The position numbers and the translations under genes are program-made. From Vibrio sinus (GTDB lineage: Bacteria; Pseudomonadota; Gammaproteobacteria; Enterobacterales; Vibrionaceae), in NCBI RefSeq assembly GCF_023634645.1, contig NZ_JAMKMR010000022.1, forward strand, positions 1 to 64,000: 64,000 bases of DNA. The letters run 5' to 3'. Of the stretch, positions 1 through 9,514 are shown one piece after another (position 1 is the first letter of the stretch; every line of letters starts with the position of its first letter). The notes under the pieces were generated by a model, which was not told where the DNA came from, did no database searches, and saw nothing but the letters and a program-made list of their open reading frames with translations.

Positions 1-165
1 CTTAGTTGTACTTTGAAGACTTCACATTATCTTATCTTCCATATAGTGAATTATTACCATATTCAGTCTCTGTTCCCTCTTCCCCCCCAAAGTCTCCATT
101 GTGTTCAAAATCGCGTAACCCTGCTCTGTATTAATAGCGCTTGCTAGATCTCATTTTTAAACTAT

Positions 166-184
166 TGAAACGATAATTGGTTCA
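166..184. promoter_or_regulatory. Imperfect palindrome upstream of parA (candidate operator)
   Basis: A 19-base imperfect inverted repeat (seven of nine pairs match, outer arms TGAA/TTCA) lies about 65 bases before the parA start. P1-type ParA proteins repress their own promoter through an N-terminal DNA-binding region, which this ParA appears to have. The operator role is inference. Confidence 0.3.
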
Positions 185-247
185 TGGTGTTGTTTTTGTT
201 TCATTTCCATTTTATGATTACGTTAAGTCTGAAATGGAGAGCATGCC

Positions 248-1501
248 GTGAATGAGGTAGAGCGTTTAAAACAAATTGCATTAAACATGCAGCAAGAGCA
301 GTTGAGTAGGAAAGAGATCATAGAGAAACAAACATCGGTTGATGTCTCTGACGATCAAGTTGATGGTATTGACCGCCTTATTTATAACCACTGTCTAAAT
401 AAAAAGACGTTACGTGAGCATACAAGACTTGCCCCTGCAACCTTTCAAAAGCGCATACAGGCGGCGCTTGATAATAACGTCATCACTGAGCCTATCTATC
501 AGAATAAACAGCATTTATTTACGCGACATGACATACTTTCTCTTATTGAACACTGGGGATTTGAGTCGTACAAAGATAAATATTTGCCACGAGTCATTGC
601 TGTAGAAAATCAAAAAGGTGGTACTGGAAAATCAACCACAACGGCGTTAATGTCAACTGCGGCGGCATTAGATTTAGATACTAATGCTCGCGTATTACTC
701 ATTGATTTAGACCCTCAAGGAACGTTGGGCCAAGGCATGATTACGCGTACTGTGAGAGATGATGCGATTTATCTTACTGCGATTGATTTAGTACTCGGCG
801 AGCTTGAAACGCAAGGTGATTATAGAGAGCTTATCGACTCAGGGTACACAGAGTCAGACATCATTAAAAACGCCCCTTTTAACACACACTTACCGAATCT
901 CGATGTGTTACCTGCCTTTGCGACCGATGAAAGGTTCCATGATATTTTTTGGCAATCGGACGATGAAACAAAAGATAAGTTAATAGCACGACTCGCTAGC
1001 GATATTGTTCCTGTTCTTCAGGAATCTTATGATCTCATTTTTATTGATACACCACCTCAAGAGTCTCCATTGATCTGGGCTGCTAATGAAGCACTTGACT
1101 GCCTACTTATACCCATTTCTCCTCGAGAATACGATTACTCTTCAACCACTAACTATCTTTTGACGACGGCGTCGAGATTTGATGATTTACCTTCGAAAGG
1201 AAAAAACCTAGTTTGGAGTCGAGTACTTGTCGTCAATCATGATGAGAAAGTGAAAGCAGAAAGGGATACGGTTGATAAGCTCTCAAGAACGGTACAAGAC
1301 AAACTGCTTTCTTCATACATAGTCCACTCTGAGCTTATGGTAGCGGCAGCCGAACTCAACAGAACGCCACTGGATGTAATGAAGTCCGAAAAATTGTGTT
1401 CTTCTAAAAAGTATGACGATGCAATTGCTTCCATCAATTCTGTATACAAACAAATCATCCGTGAACTAAAAGCGGTATCGGTCAAGACAGAGAATGAGTA
1501 A
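248..1501 (+). CDS. parA: ParA-family partition ATPase (type Ia, P1/F-like)
   Basis: ATPase that moves and positions replicon copies together with ParB. The deviant Walker A motif is QKGGTGKST with K128; Walker A' is LLIDLDPQG (about residues 150-158) and a further motif FIDTPPQ is near residue 265. About 115 residues precede the ATPase core, as in plasmid type Ia ParA proteins, which use this part as a winged-helix DNA-binding domain for autoregulation. The start is GTG with GGAGAG upstream. The stop overlaps the parB start by one base (TAATG), so the two genes are translationally coupled. It does not resemble the chromosome II ParA of Vibrio cholerae as I remember that sequence. The family is certain; which replicon it serves is not. 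Confidence 0.93.
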   Translation: MNEVERLKQIALNMQQEQLSRKEIIEKQTSVDVSDDQVDGIDRLIYNHCLNKKTLREHTRLAPATFQKRIQAALDNNVITEPIYQNKQHLFTRHDILSLIEHWGFESYKDKYLPRVIAVENQKGGTGKSTTTALMSTAAALDLDTNARVLLIDLDPQGTLGQGMITRTVRDDAIYLTAIDLVLGELETQGDYRELIDSGYTESDIIKNAPFNTHLPNLDVLPAFATDERFHDIFWQSDDETKDKLIARLASDIVPVLQESYDLIFIDTPPQESPLIWAANEALDCLLIPISPREYDYSSTTNYLLTTASRFDDLPSKGKNLVWSRVLVVNHDEKVKAERDTVDKLSRTVQDKLLSSYIVHSELMVAAAELNRTPLDVMKSEKLCSSKKYDDAIASINSVYKQIIRELKAVSVKTENE

Positions 1502-2514
1502 TGAACAGTAAATATAGCAGAGCGACTGGCAAAGAAGCGTTTTTAGGCAAAGCGTCGAAAGGACACTTACAACAAGGGAATAATCTACAAGTCAGCACCA
1601 AACGTGAAGTCAAAGAGTACAAGCTAGAAAGTGGAATATACAAAGCCGTTCGACACGTGATAGCGCCCGACGACATTGAAACCAAAACACGCTCGCACAC
1701 CTTGAATCCTCGTAATCAAGAAGCGTTAAACTACGATGCGGCAAGCTCAATCATCGAATCAATTCGCGAAAAAGGAATAGATACGGATTGTTTGGGGATA
1801 TGGTCAAGCGATAACCAGACCATTTTAGTGATTGAAGGAAGCTTGAGGCGATATTGTGCGATAGAGACCAAACAACCCTATCCTATTTGGGTATTGCCGT
1901 CAGACTCTGCTTCGAGCAGCGATATTAGATCTCTGATCCGAGATGCACATTCTCTAAAGCCACATTCTCTTCGAGAGCGCGGCCAATCTATGATGGTTGA
2001 GGCCAGTGAACATGGCGTTGAGCCAACAACGCTGACTATCAATGAATTGGCTTCTCTTCTTTCAATAGGAAGAGAAACCGTCAGAAAGGCAATACAAGCG
2101 TTAAAAGTCGATGAAGAATTGCTGCATATCTTTCCAGACTATGAAGGTATACCCAATAGTTTTTATGCCAAACTAGCAAAAGTAGAGAAAGCGCTGAAAA
2201 AATTCGGTTCAAATATTCAATCGTTTAAGGACTCAATTCTTACCGACAAAGAGATCAAATCTTGCTCGCAATTGGATAAGTCTGAACGTCAAGAACTTGT
2301 CATGACTGTGATGGAAAGACAGGTTTTGGCTCTAAAAGGGGCAGGTTCAGCTAAGTCAGAAACAGTTGAAGATATTGTGCACTTCTCGTCTAAAGATAAA
2401 CATATAAGAAAGCGAGTCAGCGCGAGTGGCAAAAATATTAAGTTTGAATTCTCCAGAATGGATAAAGCACTTATCGATAAAGTGGAGTCTTTAATTCGGG
2501 ACTACTGCTCCTAA
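1501..2514 (+). CDS. parB: ParB-family centromere-binding protein
   Basis: A 337-residue protein directly coupled to parA. A ParB/Spo0J-like N-terminal domain covers about residues 60-150, with a degenerate arginine patch (GSLRRYCAIE) in the place of the usual GERR motif. A helix-turn-helix follows at about 178-200 (TINELASLLSIGRETVRKAI). The arrangement resembles P1 ParB and F SopB: an N-terminal ParA-contact segment, a CTP-binding-like domain, an HTH and a C-terminal dimer domain. It should bind a parS site nearby; the palindrome about 100 bases after the stop is a candidate. Role: replicon segregation together with ParA. Confidence 0.9.
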   Translation: MNSKYSRATGKEAFLGKASKGHLQQGNNLQVSTKREVKEYKLESGIYKAVRHVIAPDDIETKTRSHTLNPRNQEALNYDAASSIIESIREKGIDTDCLGIWSSDNQTILVIEGSLRRYCAIETKQPYPIWVLPSDSASSSDIRSLIRDAHSLKPHSLRERGQSMMVEASEHGVEPTTLTINELASLLSIGRETVRKAIQALKVDEELLHIFPDYEGIPNSFYAKLAKVEKALKKFGSNIQSFKDSILTDKEIKSCSQLDKSERQELVMTVMERQVLALKGAGSAKSETVEDIVHFSSKDKHIRKRVSASGKNIKFEFSRMDKALIDKVESLIRDYCS

Positions 2515-2614
2515 GAATCTTCACATAGCTCATCGTGTGTCCGATTATTTTCTCACACAAAACAAACCGTGTAACTATTTGATAATTAGAAATAAAGCTA
2601 ATTTTTTAAGCAAA

Positions 2615-2630
2615 AACAACCGGGGTTGTT
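2615..2630. promoter_or_regulatory. Palindrome AACAACC-GG-GGTTGTT, candidate parS site
   Basis: Perfect 7-base arms around a 2-base spacer, 100 bases after the parB stop. Plasmid parS sites often sit just after parB. It is not followed by a T-run, so a terminator is less likely. A single copy was seen; function is inference. Confidence 0.4.
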
Positions 2631-2726
2631 CGCACACCTTAAAGACGAAACCTAAGCAATAGAAGACATTTGGCCGGTCCTATTGACTGGCCACAGGGTC
2701 TCATTTATCTCATAGAGTCCATCCAA

Positions 2727-3698
2727 ATGAATAGTGCCTATACTAGCCAAGTGAATAAAATTTTTTGTTATGTCGTTCTGTATTCTACTGCAGGAATAAG
2801 TATGTATCTAACGGTTACGTTTATGTACTCACTGGGTCAAGGGACAGGTTTAGCCACAACATTTGCAATCCTTGGATTGTTGTTTGATGCGGTAAAAAAC
2901 TATTCACCGACGTTGATCGTGAGCATTTTTAATAAAACCAAATCCACAGTCATATTGCTCGGCATTATCTGCATCACTTTGACGTTTTTAAGTACCACTG
3001 CCTCAATTTATTCTCTTCAAAATGGCGTTGAAAGTGCCCTATCAAGCAGCAAGGAAGCTCATGTCATCAAGAAAAAAATAGAGTCGCTACAACAAGAAAT
3101 CACCGACTTAGAAACGCTAAGATCTAGACAACTGAGCATCAATCATATTACTCAGGCCAGTGCTACCTCAAAACGGCTTGCAAACAAAAGAGCGGCTTTG
3201 AACAAGACGATGGAAATCTCTATCGATGTGAAAAGCGACAGCTTACTCTCTGTGTACTCAACGCCAATAATCCTCACGATCTCAATCACATTAGAAATTC
3301 TTTCTATTGCTATGACCCTGTGTCTTCACTGCCTTGAAAAAAAACAGCCAAAGCACATCGCCGAAAGCCTTACTGGATCGCACAATTCTATTGCTATACC
3401 ACCAGTTAGCCAAAAGTCAGACCCTGCAGCTGGCTTAGATAGTATGACTTCAGATGTGAATTGCTTGGCAAAGACAGAAAAAGTAAAAATGGAATGCTCT
3501 GCCCTAGTCAATCCGAAAATTTTACAAGACATCAAACAAGCTCTTATCGAAGGCTCGTGTCTGCCAACACATCGTTCAGTGTATGAAAATTTTCGAAATT
3601 GTATTCGCCAAAAGGAAGTGAAAGTGTACATGATGGAATTGGCAGAAAATAATATCATTCGTCCAAGCGGAAATGGAGCCTATGTTTTACCGTCGTAG
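2727..3698 (+). CDS. Membrane protein with coiled coil, parAB-linked, function unknown
   Basis: I do not recognise a named family. The frame is open from a TTG at 2670 (342 residues), but the ATG at 2727 (323 residues) is a better start because it precedes the first hydrophobic segment; neither has a strong ribosome site. In the longer numbering, hydrophobic stretches lie near residues 30-55, 60-80, 88-110 and 190-217, and a charged heptad-like coiled coil near 125-175 sits between the third and fourth. The C-terminal 110 residues are soluble and end in a basic segment that could be a small winged-helix-like fold. It lies just after parAB and the palindrome. Proteins of this layout occur on mobile elements, but no function can be assigned. 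Confidence 0.6.
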   Translation: MNSAYTSQVNKIFCYVVLYSTAGISMYLTVTFMYSLGQGTGLATTFAILGLLFDAVKNYSPTLIVSIFNKTKSTVILLGIICITLTFLSTTASIYSLQNGVESALSSSKEAHVIKKKIESLQQEITDLETLRSRQLSINHITQASATSKRLANKRAALNKTMEISIDVKSDSLLSVYSTPIILTISITLEILSIAMTLCLHCLEKKQPKHIAESLTGSHNSIAIPPVSQKSDPAAGLDSMTSDVNCLAKTEKVKMECSALVNPKILQDIKQALIEGSCLPTHRSVYENFRNCIRQKEVKVYMMELAENNIIRPSGNGAYVLPS

Positions 3699-3967
3699 TT
3701 TCACTATTTCTGTCTGGAATATCTTCGATGTAGATAGGTTGCTTGAATCACCACACAAACCTGAGGCCAGCTTAAAAACAAGAAGCCTTTATCATAAGGC
3801 CATCAAGGCTCTAGATTTAATAGTGAGGTTAGCCCAATAAGTCACTTCATATAATGCTGAGTTTATATTTGGTGTACTAACATTAAGTGTCTCTTTGTAG
3901 TGAAAAGGACAAATGATGGTGCCTATGTAATGGCACTTCATGGACCCATTATAGAGGAGAAGTACTA

Positions 3968-5779
3968 ATGAATATGACAATGCTTATAGTCGCGGTAGTA
4001 ACAGCCAATTTTGCCACTACTGCGCTTGCACTAACCCCACCTACCCAACAAAGTAACGACCAGTTTAAACAGCATCATGAGTATCATCACGGTATGGACA
4101 TCGAGCAGTACGAGCTTGCGCCTACGGCAATTTTGCCACTGTCACCGAGCGATCTTGCTAATAACCAAAGTATGACTTGTGATATCGAAGCTTTTATGAC
4201 AACTAACAGTAGGGTATTGATTAATGAGATCATTGCTCAAGGTACAGAATGTATCAATTTGCTGTTTTCTGTGAACAGTTCAATTCAGGAATCCGTCTTT
4301 GATTCTCATCATATGCACAATGTCGCTTTTCACACAGCAAGCTCAGCGAAATCCTATGCTGGCGGAGGAAGTGGCGAACTTGAAGCTTTATATTTATACC
4401 TTCGTGCTGGTTATTACGTGGAGTTTTACAATGATAATGTGTCATTTGCTTCTTGGGTAACGCCAGTCGTACGTCAATCAATTGATGCGTTCGTTGCTAA
4501 CGCTCATTTTTACGAAAATAGTGATGCGCACGGAAAAGTGTTGAGTGAGGTGATTATCACTATGGATAGCGCAGATCTACAGCACGTTTATTTATCACAA
4601 GTGACTCAGTGGTTAACACTATGGAATGATGATTATGCTCAAAGTTGGTACATGCGTAATGCGGTCAATGGTGTCTTTACAATTCTGTTTAGGGGGCAAC
4701 ACAATGCTCAGTTTGTTGATATTATCGGTGATCAAATGGAGTTAGTTAACGCTCTAGGAAGTTTCGCTTTAAGAGACAGTTCAATTGGCGCTAGTGATGA
4801 GTTTATGGCCGCCAATGCAGGTCGCGAGCTTGGTCGAATGACCCATTATTCAGGCAGTGCAAGCTCTACTGTGAAGAGGAAAATCAACGAAGTTTTTGCG
4901 CGGTACAAGATGTATGGAAAGGGCGATGCAGTTTGGCTCGCGACAGCATCTGCCGTGTCAGATTGTAGCGTATTTAAAATTTGTAACTTTGAAGCCGAGC
5001 TGAAACCTATGGTTCTATCACAAAGTTACTATTGCAGCTCAACGATTCGAATCTTGTCGCAAAACATGACACAAGCCCAACATATAGCGGCGTGCTCTAA
5101 GATGGGTTATGAGGAAAGTGACTTTCATCAATCAGTGGAAACGAAGTGGCAACCTGTTAAGGACGACTACAACACGCAGCTTCAAGTGAATATTTTTGAT
5201 TCAAGTAGCGCTTATAGTAAATACGCCGGGCCAATTTTCAACATTAGCACGAATAACGGTGGTATGTATCTAGAAGGAGACCCTTCGTTACCAGGTAACA
5301 TTCCAAATTTTGTCGCTTATGAGGCGACATATGCGAACCCAGAACACTGGGTTTGGAACTTAGAGCATGAATATGTGCACTATTTAGATGGCCGATTTGA
5401 TCTTTATGGTGATTTTAATCATCCAACGGAAAAAGTGGTGTGGTGGAGCGAAGGTATTGCTGAATATATCGCTAAGGGCAACAACAACCAGGATGCGATC
5501 GATACGATTAAAGATGGTTCGACATACACGCTCAATGAGATTTTTGAAACAACGTATGATGGTTTTGATGTTGATAGAATTTATCGTTGGGGCTACTTAG
5601 CGGTTCGCTTTATGTTTGAGAAGCATAAGCAAGAGGTAAACTCGATGCTTCAAGAAACGCGCCAAGGCAATTGGAAAAATTACAAATCAGTCATTACTCA
5701 ATGGTCAACGAGATACCAAAATGAGTTCGAGCAGTGGCAAGTAGCGCTTACATCGGAAGCGAGATCCAAAGCTAGGTAA
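3968..5779 (+). CDS. Secreted microbial collagenase, peptidase family M9
   Basis: Zinc metalloprotease predicted to be exported and to cleave collagen or gelatin. A signal peptide ends near TTALA (residue 20). The zinc-binding motif is HEYVH at residues 467-471, with the third ligand probably E495 in WWSEGIAEYIA; this motif pair is typical of Vibrio M9A collagenases. An N-terminal M9N-type domain covers roughly residues 60-330. At 603 residues it stops soon after the catalytic domain and lacks the PKD or PPC collagen-binding modules found in the longer Vibrio enzymes. AGAGGAG lies just before the ATG. It is a single-gene unit followed by two hairpins. Confidence in the family is high; the natural substrate is inferred. 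Confidence 0.92.
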   Translation: MNMTMLIVAVVTANFATTALALTPPTQQSNDQFKQHHEYHHGMDIEQYELAPTAILPLSPSDLANNQSMTCDIEAFMTTNSRVLINEIIAQGTECINLLFSVNSSIQESVFDSHHMHNVAFHTASSAKSYAGGGSGELEALYLYLRAGYYVEFYNDNVSFASWVTPVVRQSIDAFVANAHFYENSDAHGKVLSEVIITMDSADLQHVYLSQVTQWLTLWNDDYAQSWYMRNAVNGVFTILFRGQHNAQFVDIIGDQMELVNALGSFALRDSSIGASDEFMAANAGRELGRMTHYSGSASSTVKRKINEVFARYKMYGKGDAVWLATASAVSDCSVFKICNFEAELKPMVLSQSYYCSSTIRILSQNMTQAQHIAACSKMGYEESDFHQSVETKWQPVKDDYNTQLQVNIFDSSSAYSKYAGPIFNISTNNGGMYLEGDPSLPGNIPNFVAYEATYANPEHWVWNLEHEYVHYLDGRFDLYGDFNHPTEKVVWWSEGIAEYIAKGNNNQDAIDTIKDGSTYTLNEIFETTYDGFDVDRIYRWGYLAVRFMFEKHKQEVNSMLQETRQGNWKNYKSVITQWSTRYQNEFEQWQVALTSEARSKAR

Positions 5780-5788
5780 AATGATATT

Positions 5789-5817
5789 CCTAGGCCCACA
5801 TTGAGAAGGGGCCTAGG
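5789..5817. terminator. Hairpin after the collagenase gene
   Basis: Perfect 9-base stem CCTAGGCCC/GGGCCTAGG with an 11-base loop, nine bases after the collagenase stop. No T-run follows, so it may protect the mRNA 3' end more than stop transcription. Confidence 0.5.
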
Positions 5818-5861
5818 CTGATTTCGATTATTTGTATTAGTTCGGACTAGATCTGACACTT

Positions 5862-5893
5862 AACCCCAAAATCGAAATTGGGGTTTTTATTTT
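5862..5893 (+). terminator. Rho-independent terminator
   Basis: Stem AACCCCAA/TTGGGGTT with an 8-base loop and a T-rich tail (TTTTTATTTT). It ends the collagenase transcript before the PAP2 gene. Confidence 0.75.
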
Positions 5894-6042
5894 GAAAGAA
5901 TACTATTTCCAGGAAGTTAGTTAATTTTTAATTGAAGGGGTAAACACCTATATAAACTCGCTCTTATACAGGTATACAATCTACTGTGAATTCGTATTTG
6001 AATACGTTTTCTAAATTAATTTAAGCGTTACCCACTTATACT

Positions 6043-7110
6043 ATGAACGATTTGAAAGAAAGTATCACCAAATATAACTATGCGAATGGTCAGGAAAGTT
6101 TAACTCGCATTAACACTAGAAATTCGCTAGTATCCTGTGTATCAAGACCCTACAGTGAAGCAAATCGTGCACAAAAAATAGCTTTTTTTTGCGTTCTGTT
6201 GATGAACGTCATTTTTGCACTTAGCTATTTATACAACAAAGAAATAACGCATTATATTAATCCACCTCTTAGTTACTACTTTCAATCTGTACAGGCATTA
6301 GTTTGCTGTGTCGTTATGATGGCTTTTGTCTGGTATTGCAAAGCACTTTTTCCAAAAACAGGAAAGACGCTCTTACTTACCTGTGGTTTCTTAATCGTAT
6401 TCCTTATCACGACGTGGGCGCCAGTACTCCGATTGACCCCGTTTCCCCCCATAGATAGCGACTTATTCAATCTTGATCAAGTGCTTGGCATTGACCAAAA
6501 TAAAATCTTGGGCTTTGTTCACCAATACCAATACCTCGTTAAACTGTTGGCCCTTGCATATAATTCACTCGTGGTGCAGTTTATGGTATTGCCTTTGTTA
6601 CTGTTTATTGTTTTTAAAAGAGAATGTGGTGAAGGTTTTATTGCAAAGTTTGCTTTAGTGAATTTTTTGGGGCTGAGTACTTATTACTTTTTTCCTACAG
6701 CTTCTCCAGCAAGCGTTCTTGATCATACATTCCTATTAGGTGGACAAATAAACCTCGCCTTAGAGTTCAAACAGATTCATCAAGGAATCACCCCGACGGT
6801 TGAAGGCGTCGGATTAATTAGTTTTCCGTCTTTTCACGTTATTTGGTCTACGTTATTTACCTATACGTTTAGAAACACCAAATGGGTGTTTTATCCACTA
6901 CTCGTCATCAATACATTTTTGATAGCAGCTACTTTTCTCTTAGGGTGGCATTACTTTGTAGACATTTTGGGCGCCTGGGTCGTAGTCGCTTTGGCGATTT
7001 GGTTTGTTGACAAAAAGGCCAGATATAGAACAGTTACCTCGCTGCTCTTGTGCATAAAAGGAAAGTTGATATCTAGATTAATTCGCTTGAGCCAATGTTG
7101 GAAAGCTTGA
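6043..7110 (+). CDS. PAP2-superfamily membrane protein (lipid phosphatase or phosphotransferase type)
   Basis: Integral inner-membrane protein of 355 residues with about six to seven hydrophobic segments beginning near residue 45. The PAP2 core is in the C-terminal half: SFPSFHV (about residues 262-268) corresponds to the SRxxSxH block, and WHYFVDILGAW (about 304-314) to the HxxxD block. This layout matches the PAP2_3 subgroup, which includes AUR1-like inositol-phosphoceramide synthases, so it may transfer or remove a phospho-headgroup from a lipid. The first PAP2 motif (KxxxxxxRP) is not obvious. It stands alone between the collagenase terminator and an IS1 remnant. Substrate unknown. Confidence 0.75.
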   Translation: MNDLKESITKYNYANGQESLTRINTRNSLVSCVSRPYSEANRAQKIAFFCVLLMNVIFALSYLYNKEITHYINPPLSYYFQSVQALVCCVVMMAFVWYCKALFPKTGKTLLLTCGFLIVFLITTWAPVLRLTPFPPIDSDLFNLDQVLGIDQNKILGFVHQYQYLVKLLALAYNSLVVQFMVLPLLLFIVFKRECGEGFIAKFALVNFLGLSTYYFFPTASPASVLDHTFLLGGQINLALEFKQIHQGITPTVEGVGLISFPSFHVIWSTLFTYTFRNTKWVFYPLLVINTFLIAATFLLGWHYFVDILGAWVVVALAIWFVDKKARYRTVTSLLLCIKGKLISRLIRLSQCWKA

Positions 7111-7164
7111 ACAATCAATATACGAAGAAAAGCCCATGTTCCTAAGCCCAGTACAAATAGGCTA

Positions 7165-7650
7165 TGATTTCAAGTAGTTGATTTATTGTATAATTTTTCC
7201 CTTTTACATGGATTGAATGATGGCTACTGTTGAAGTGAAATGTCGTTTTTGTTCTTAGACTGACCCTGTCATGAAGCATGGGCGGAACCCGAGAGGTATC
7301 CAGCGATACCGTTGTTCGGAATGTAAACGAAGCTTTCTTCACGATTACGCTTATGAAGCCTGTCTACCCGGAGTAAAGGAAAAGATCGTCGACATGGCTA
7401 TGAATGGCGCGGGACTACGAGACACAGGACAAGTGCTGAAAGTCGGCTACAACACGGTTTTGCGCACTCTAAAAAGCGCCAACCAAGGCAAGGAACCACG
7501 ATCCCGTTTGATGACGCGAATATTGAACTCATTTGCGAAGTTGACGAGCAGTGGTCGTTTGTCGGAAATAAAAAGAATCAATGCTGGTTGTGGTACGCAT
7601 CACAAAGAATCGAGCGAGAGTATTATTAGTAGTTCAACTAATTGGAGTCA
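7165..7650 (+). mobile_element. Defective IS1-family element, left copy
   Basis: Ends with related 17-base inverted repeats: TGATTTCAAGTAGTTGA on the left and TCAACTAATTGGAGTCA on the right. InsA-like sequence starts at ATG 7220 but has a TAG at codon 13 (7256-7258). A recognisable InsA zinc-finger/HTH region and the start of InsB (SGRLSEIKRI in a shifted frame, DNA matching the right copy) follow. Against my recollection of IS1 InsB, about 59 codons are missing between WLWYA and SQRIER, the same gap as in the right copy, and a second deletion of about 110 bases starts near 7616. No flanking target duplication was seen. It cannot transpose on its own. Confidence 0.82.
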
Positions 7651-7975
7651 CGATCCACAAATGGATCAAGTAATTTATTCGAGTTCTTATTCCCATCTTT
7701 CAGAACTATATGATTAGAAGTAGGCTGGCCTTTTTGCGTAATAGCGAATGTGCATTGTTTTGTTACCACTAAACAGGATTGTCACCTCCTACACTCAGTC
7801 AACTTGAGCATAGGATAAGGTTTGAACAGTCTAAATCTGGGTATCAGAAGGTGAAGTATAGTGAATGGCTGTTTTATACAACAAAGCTAAGTAGGGATAC
7901 AAAGTAAGCACAAGTGACAGCCTTAAGTATGAATGGTGTATTAGAATAATGAAAATATTATAGGTAAATATTATA
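7651..7975. other. AT-rich intergenic stretch without a recognisable gene
   Basis: Sequence between the left IS1 remnant and the transferase-like gene. I see no credible coding region or strong hairpin. It probably holds the promoter of the downstream gene, as the last 70 bases are rich in A and T. Confidence 0.5.
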
Positions 7976-9490
7976 ATGTTATATTTTAGCTTTTGTAGAA
8001 TTCAAGTTGTTATATATTCATTTTTCTTGTCTATCCTGTCTTCTTTTTGTTATATTCCTAGTCGATATTACTTTTTATTTCCTTTTTCTGTTCTCACAAT
8101 GTATTTGTTTTTTAGATTCTTTTTTTATATAAATAATAAATGTATTCGTATTATTTTTTATTTTTTGTTTGTTTTTTCTTTTGTTGTATTAAATGCATAT
8201 CGATATCAATATGGTGATGAGTTTAATTACTCTACCTTACTAGTTGTCCTTGATAGTAATTTTTCAGAATCCATTAATTTTATATCTCATCTTCCAATAT
8301 TGATATATGTAGAATCGTTGGTAATTATTCTTTCTTTTATCCCGTTTTTATTAATTAAGTATGATCTTAGGTCTGTTAATATATCTAAAAGCCTTTTAAT
8401 TATACTTCCTGCTTTGATTTTATGTTTATATTTTCTACCTAATCCGGTAAAAGGAGTCGTACTCTCTTTGAAAGAATTTTTCAAGTCATATAATACTCTA
8501 GTTTTACAGTCAAGAGTTAATTCTTGGAAAGAGGAAACGATTAATAAAACATCTAGCTTTGGTGGTGTTAAAGTCATAGTCATAGGTGAATCTGTTGGTA
8601 TAAATTATATGGATAACCTAAATAGAAATAGTAATTCAAAATTATACTTTCCAGGAGTTGAAATATATAAATCCGCCATATCTCCATCAACAATAACAGA
8701 TATTTCTGTCCCAATGATAATGACATATCACAAGGTGTTAAAGCCCAACTACTCAAAATCATTAATTAATCTTGCTAATGATCTAGGATATAAGACTTAT
8801 TGGATTAGCAATCAAGGATATATAGGAAGATATGATACGCCTATAACAGCATTGGCAAAGCAAGCAAGTCAGCAAACATTTTTAAATAGGAAAAGTTATA
8901 TTTATTCAAAAAACGATAAGGATGTTTTGAGACCCTTTTTAAAATACCTATTATCACCGTATAAGAATAAGCTAATTGTTATTCATCTTATGGGATCTCA
9001 TGAATATGCTTGTGATCGACTAACAAGAGATGAATATAATAGTATTTCTAGTAATTTGCCTTATAGTAAGGATCTAGTAGAAAAATGTTATATTAGATCT
9101 ATCAAAAACACATCGCAGTTGCTTGTAAAAATAGTTAACATGATGAGGCAGTTAGATGTAAAAGCCTCGCTGTTTTACTTTTCAGATCATGGGCTAGTCA
9201 CCATAAAAAATAAACCTTATCTGGTACACGATAGAAACGATGTGCCATACTTAAACTCTGTCAGGGTTCCTTTAATATATTGGGATAAGATGAGTAACAA
9301 CGTCATTGTTAATTCAGATAAAGTTTGCTTGTCGAATTTTTCTAGGATTGCGGCTGGCTGGCTTGGCCTAAAAGAGCGTAAGCGTATTTCTTTGGGGGAT
9401 TGCAAATACGTATTGAATTCTAAGAGTGAGCCAGTAAACATAAGTAAGTTGAAAACTGAAACTTCTTCCTTGGGATTTCACATTCTCTGA
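7976..9490 (+). CDS. Phosphoethanolamine-transferase-like membrane sulfatase-fold enzyme (EptA/OpgE type)
   Basis: Predicted inner-membrane enzyme with five hydrophobic segments in residues 1-160 and a periplasmic alkaline-phosphatase-fold domain from about residue 195. Motifs seen: VIVIGES (metal site), SPSTITDISVPMI with the candidate nucleophile Thr, HLMGSHEYAC, and YFSDHG near residue 400. This order fits transferases that move phosphoethanolamine from phosphatidylethanolamine onto lipid A, glycans or other acceptors. It is shorter (504 residues) and quite diverged from EptA, so the acceptor cannot be named. Base composition is far more AT-rich than the flanking genes, and the gene is bracketed by two inverted IS1 remnants, which points to horizontal acquisition. 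A link to polymyxin resistance is possible but not shown. Confidence 0.78.
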   Translation: MLYFSFCRIQVVIYSFFLSILSSFCYIPSRYYFLFPFSVLTMYLFFRFFFYINNKCIRIIFYFLFVFSFVVLNAYRYQYGDEFNYSTLLVVLDSNFSESINFISHLPILIYVESLVIILSFIPFLLIKYDLRSVNISKSLLIILPALILCLYFLPNPVKGVVLSLKEFFKSYNTLVLQSRVNSWKEETINKTSSFGGVKVIVIGESVGINYMDNLNRNSNSKLYFPGVEIYKSAISPSTITDISVPMIMTYHKVLKPNYSKSLINLANDLGYKTYWISNQGYIGRYDTPITALAKQASQQTFLNRKSYIYSKNDKDVLRPFLKYLLSPYKNKLIVIHLMGSHEYACDRLTRDEYNSISSNLPYSKDLVEKCYIRSIKNTSQLLVKIVNMMRQLDVKASLFYFSDHGLVTIKNKPYLVHDRNDVPYLNSVRVPLIYWDKMSNNVIVNSDKVCLSNFSRIAAGWLGLKERKRISLGDCKYVLNSKSEPVNISKLKTETSSLGFHIL

Positions 9491-9514
9491 GCTTTATGTT
9501 TAGCGATTTGGTCA

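Noticed and set aside
248..2514. Chromosome II ParA2/ParB2 of Vibrio
   Set aside because: The ParA N-terminal sequence and the palindrome differ from those I remember for parS2/ParA2; a plasmid-type pair fits better.
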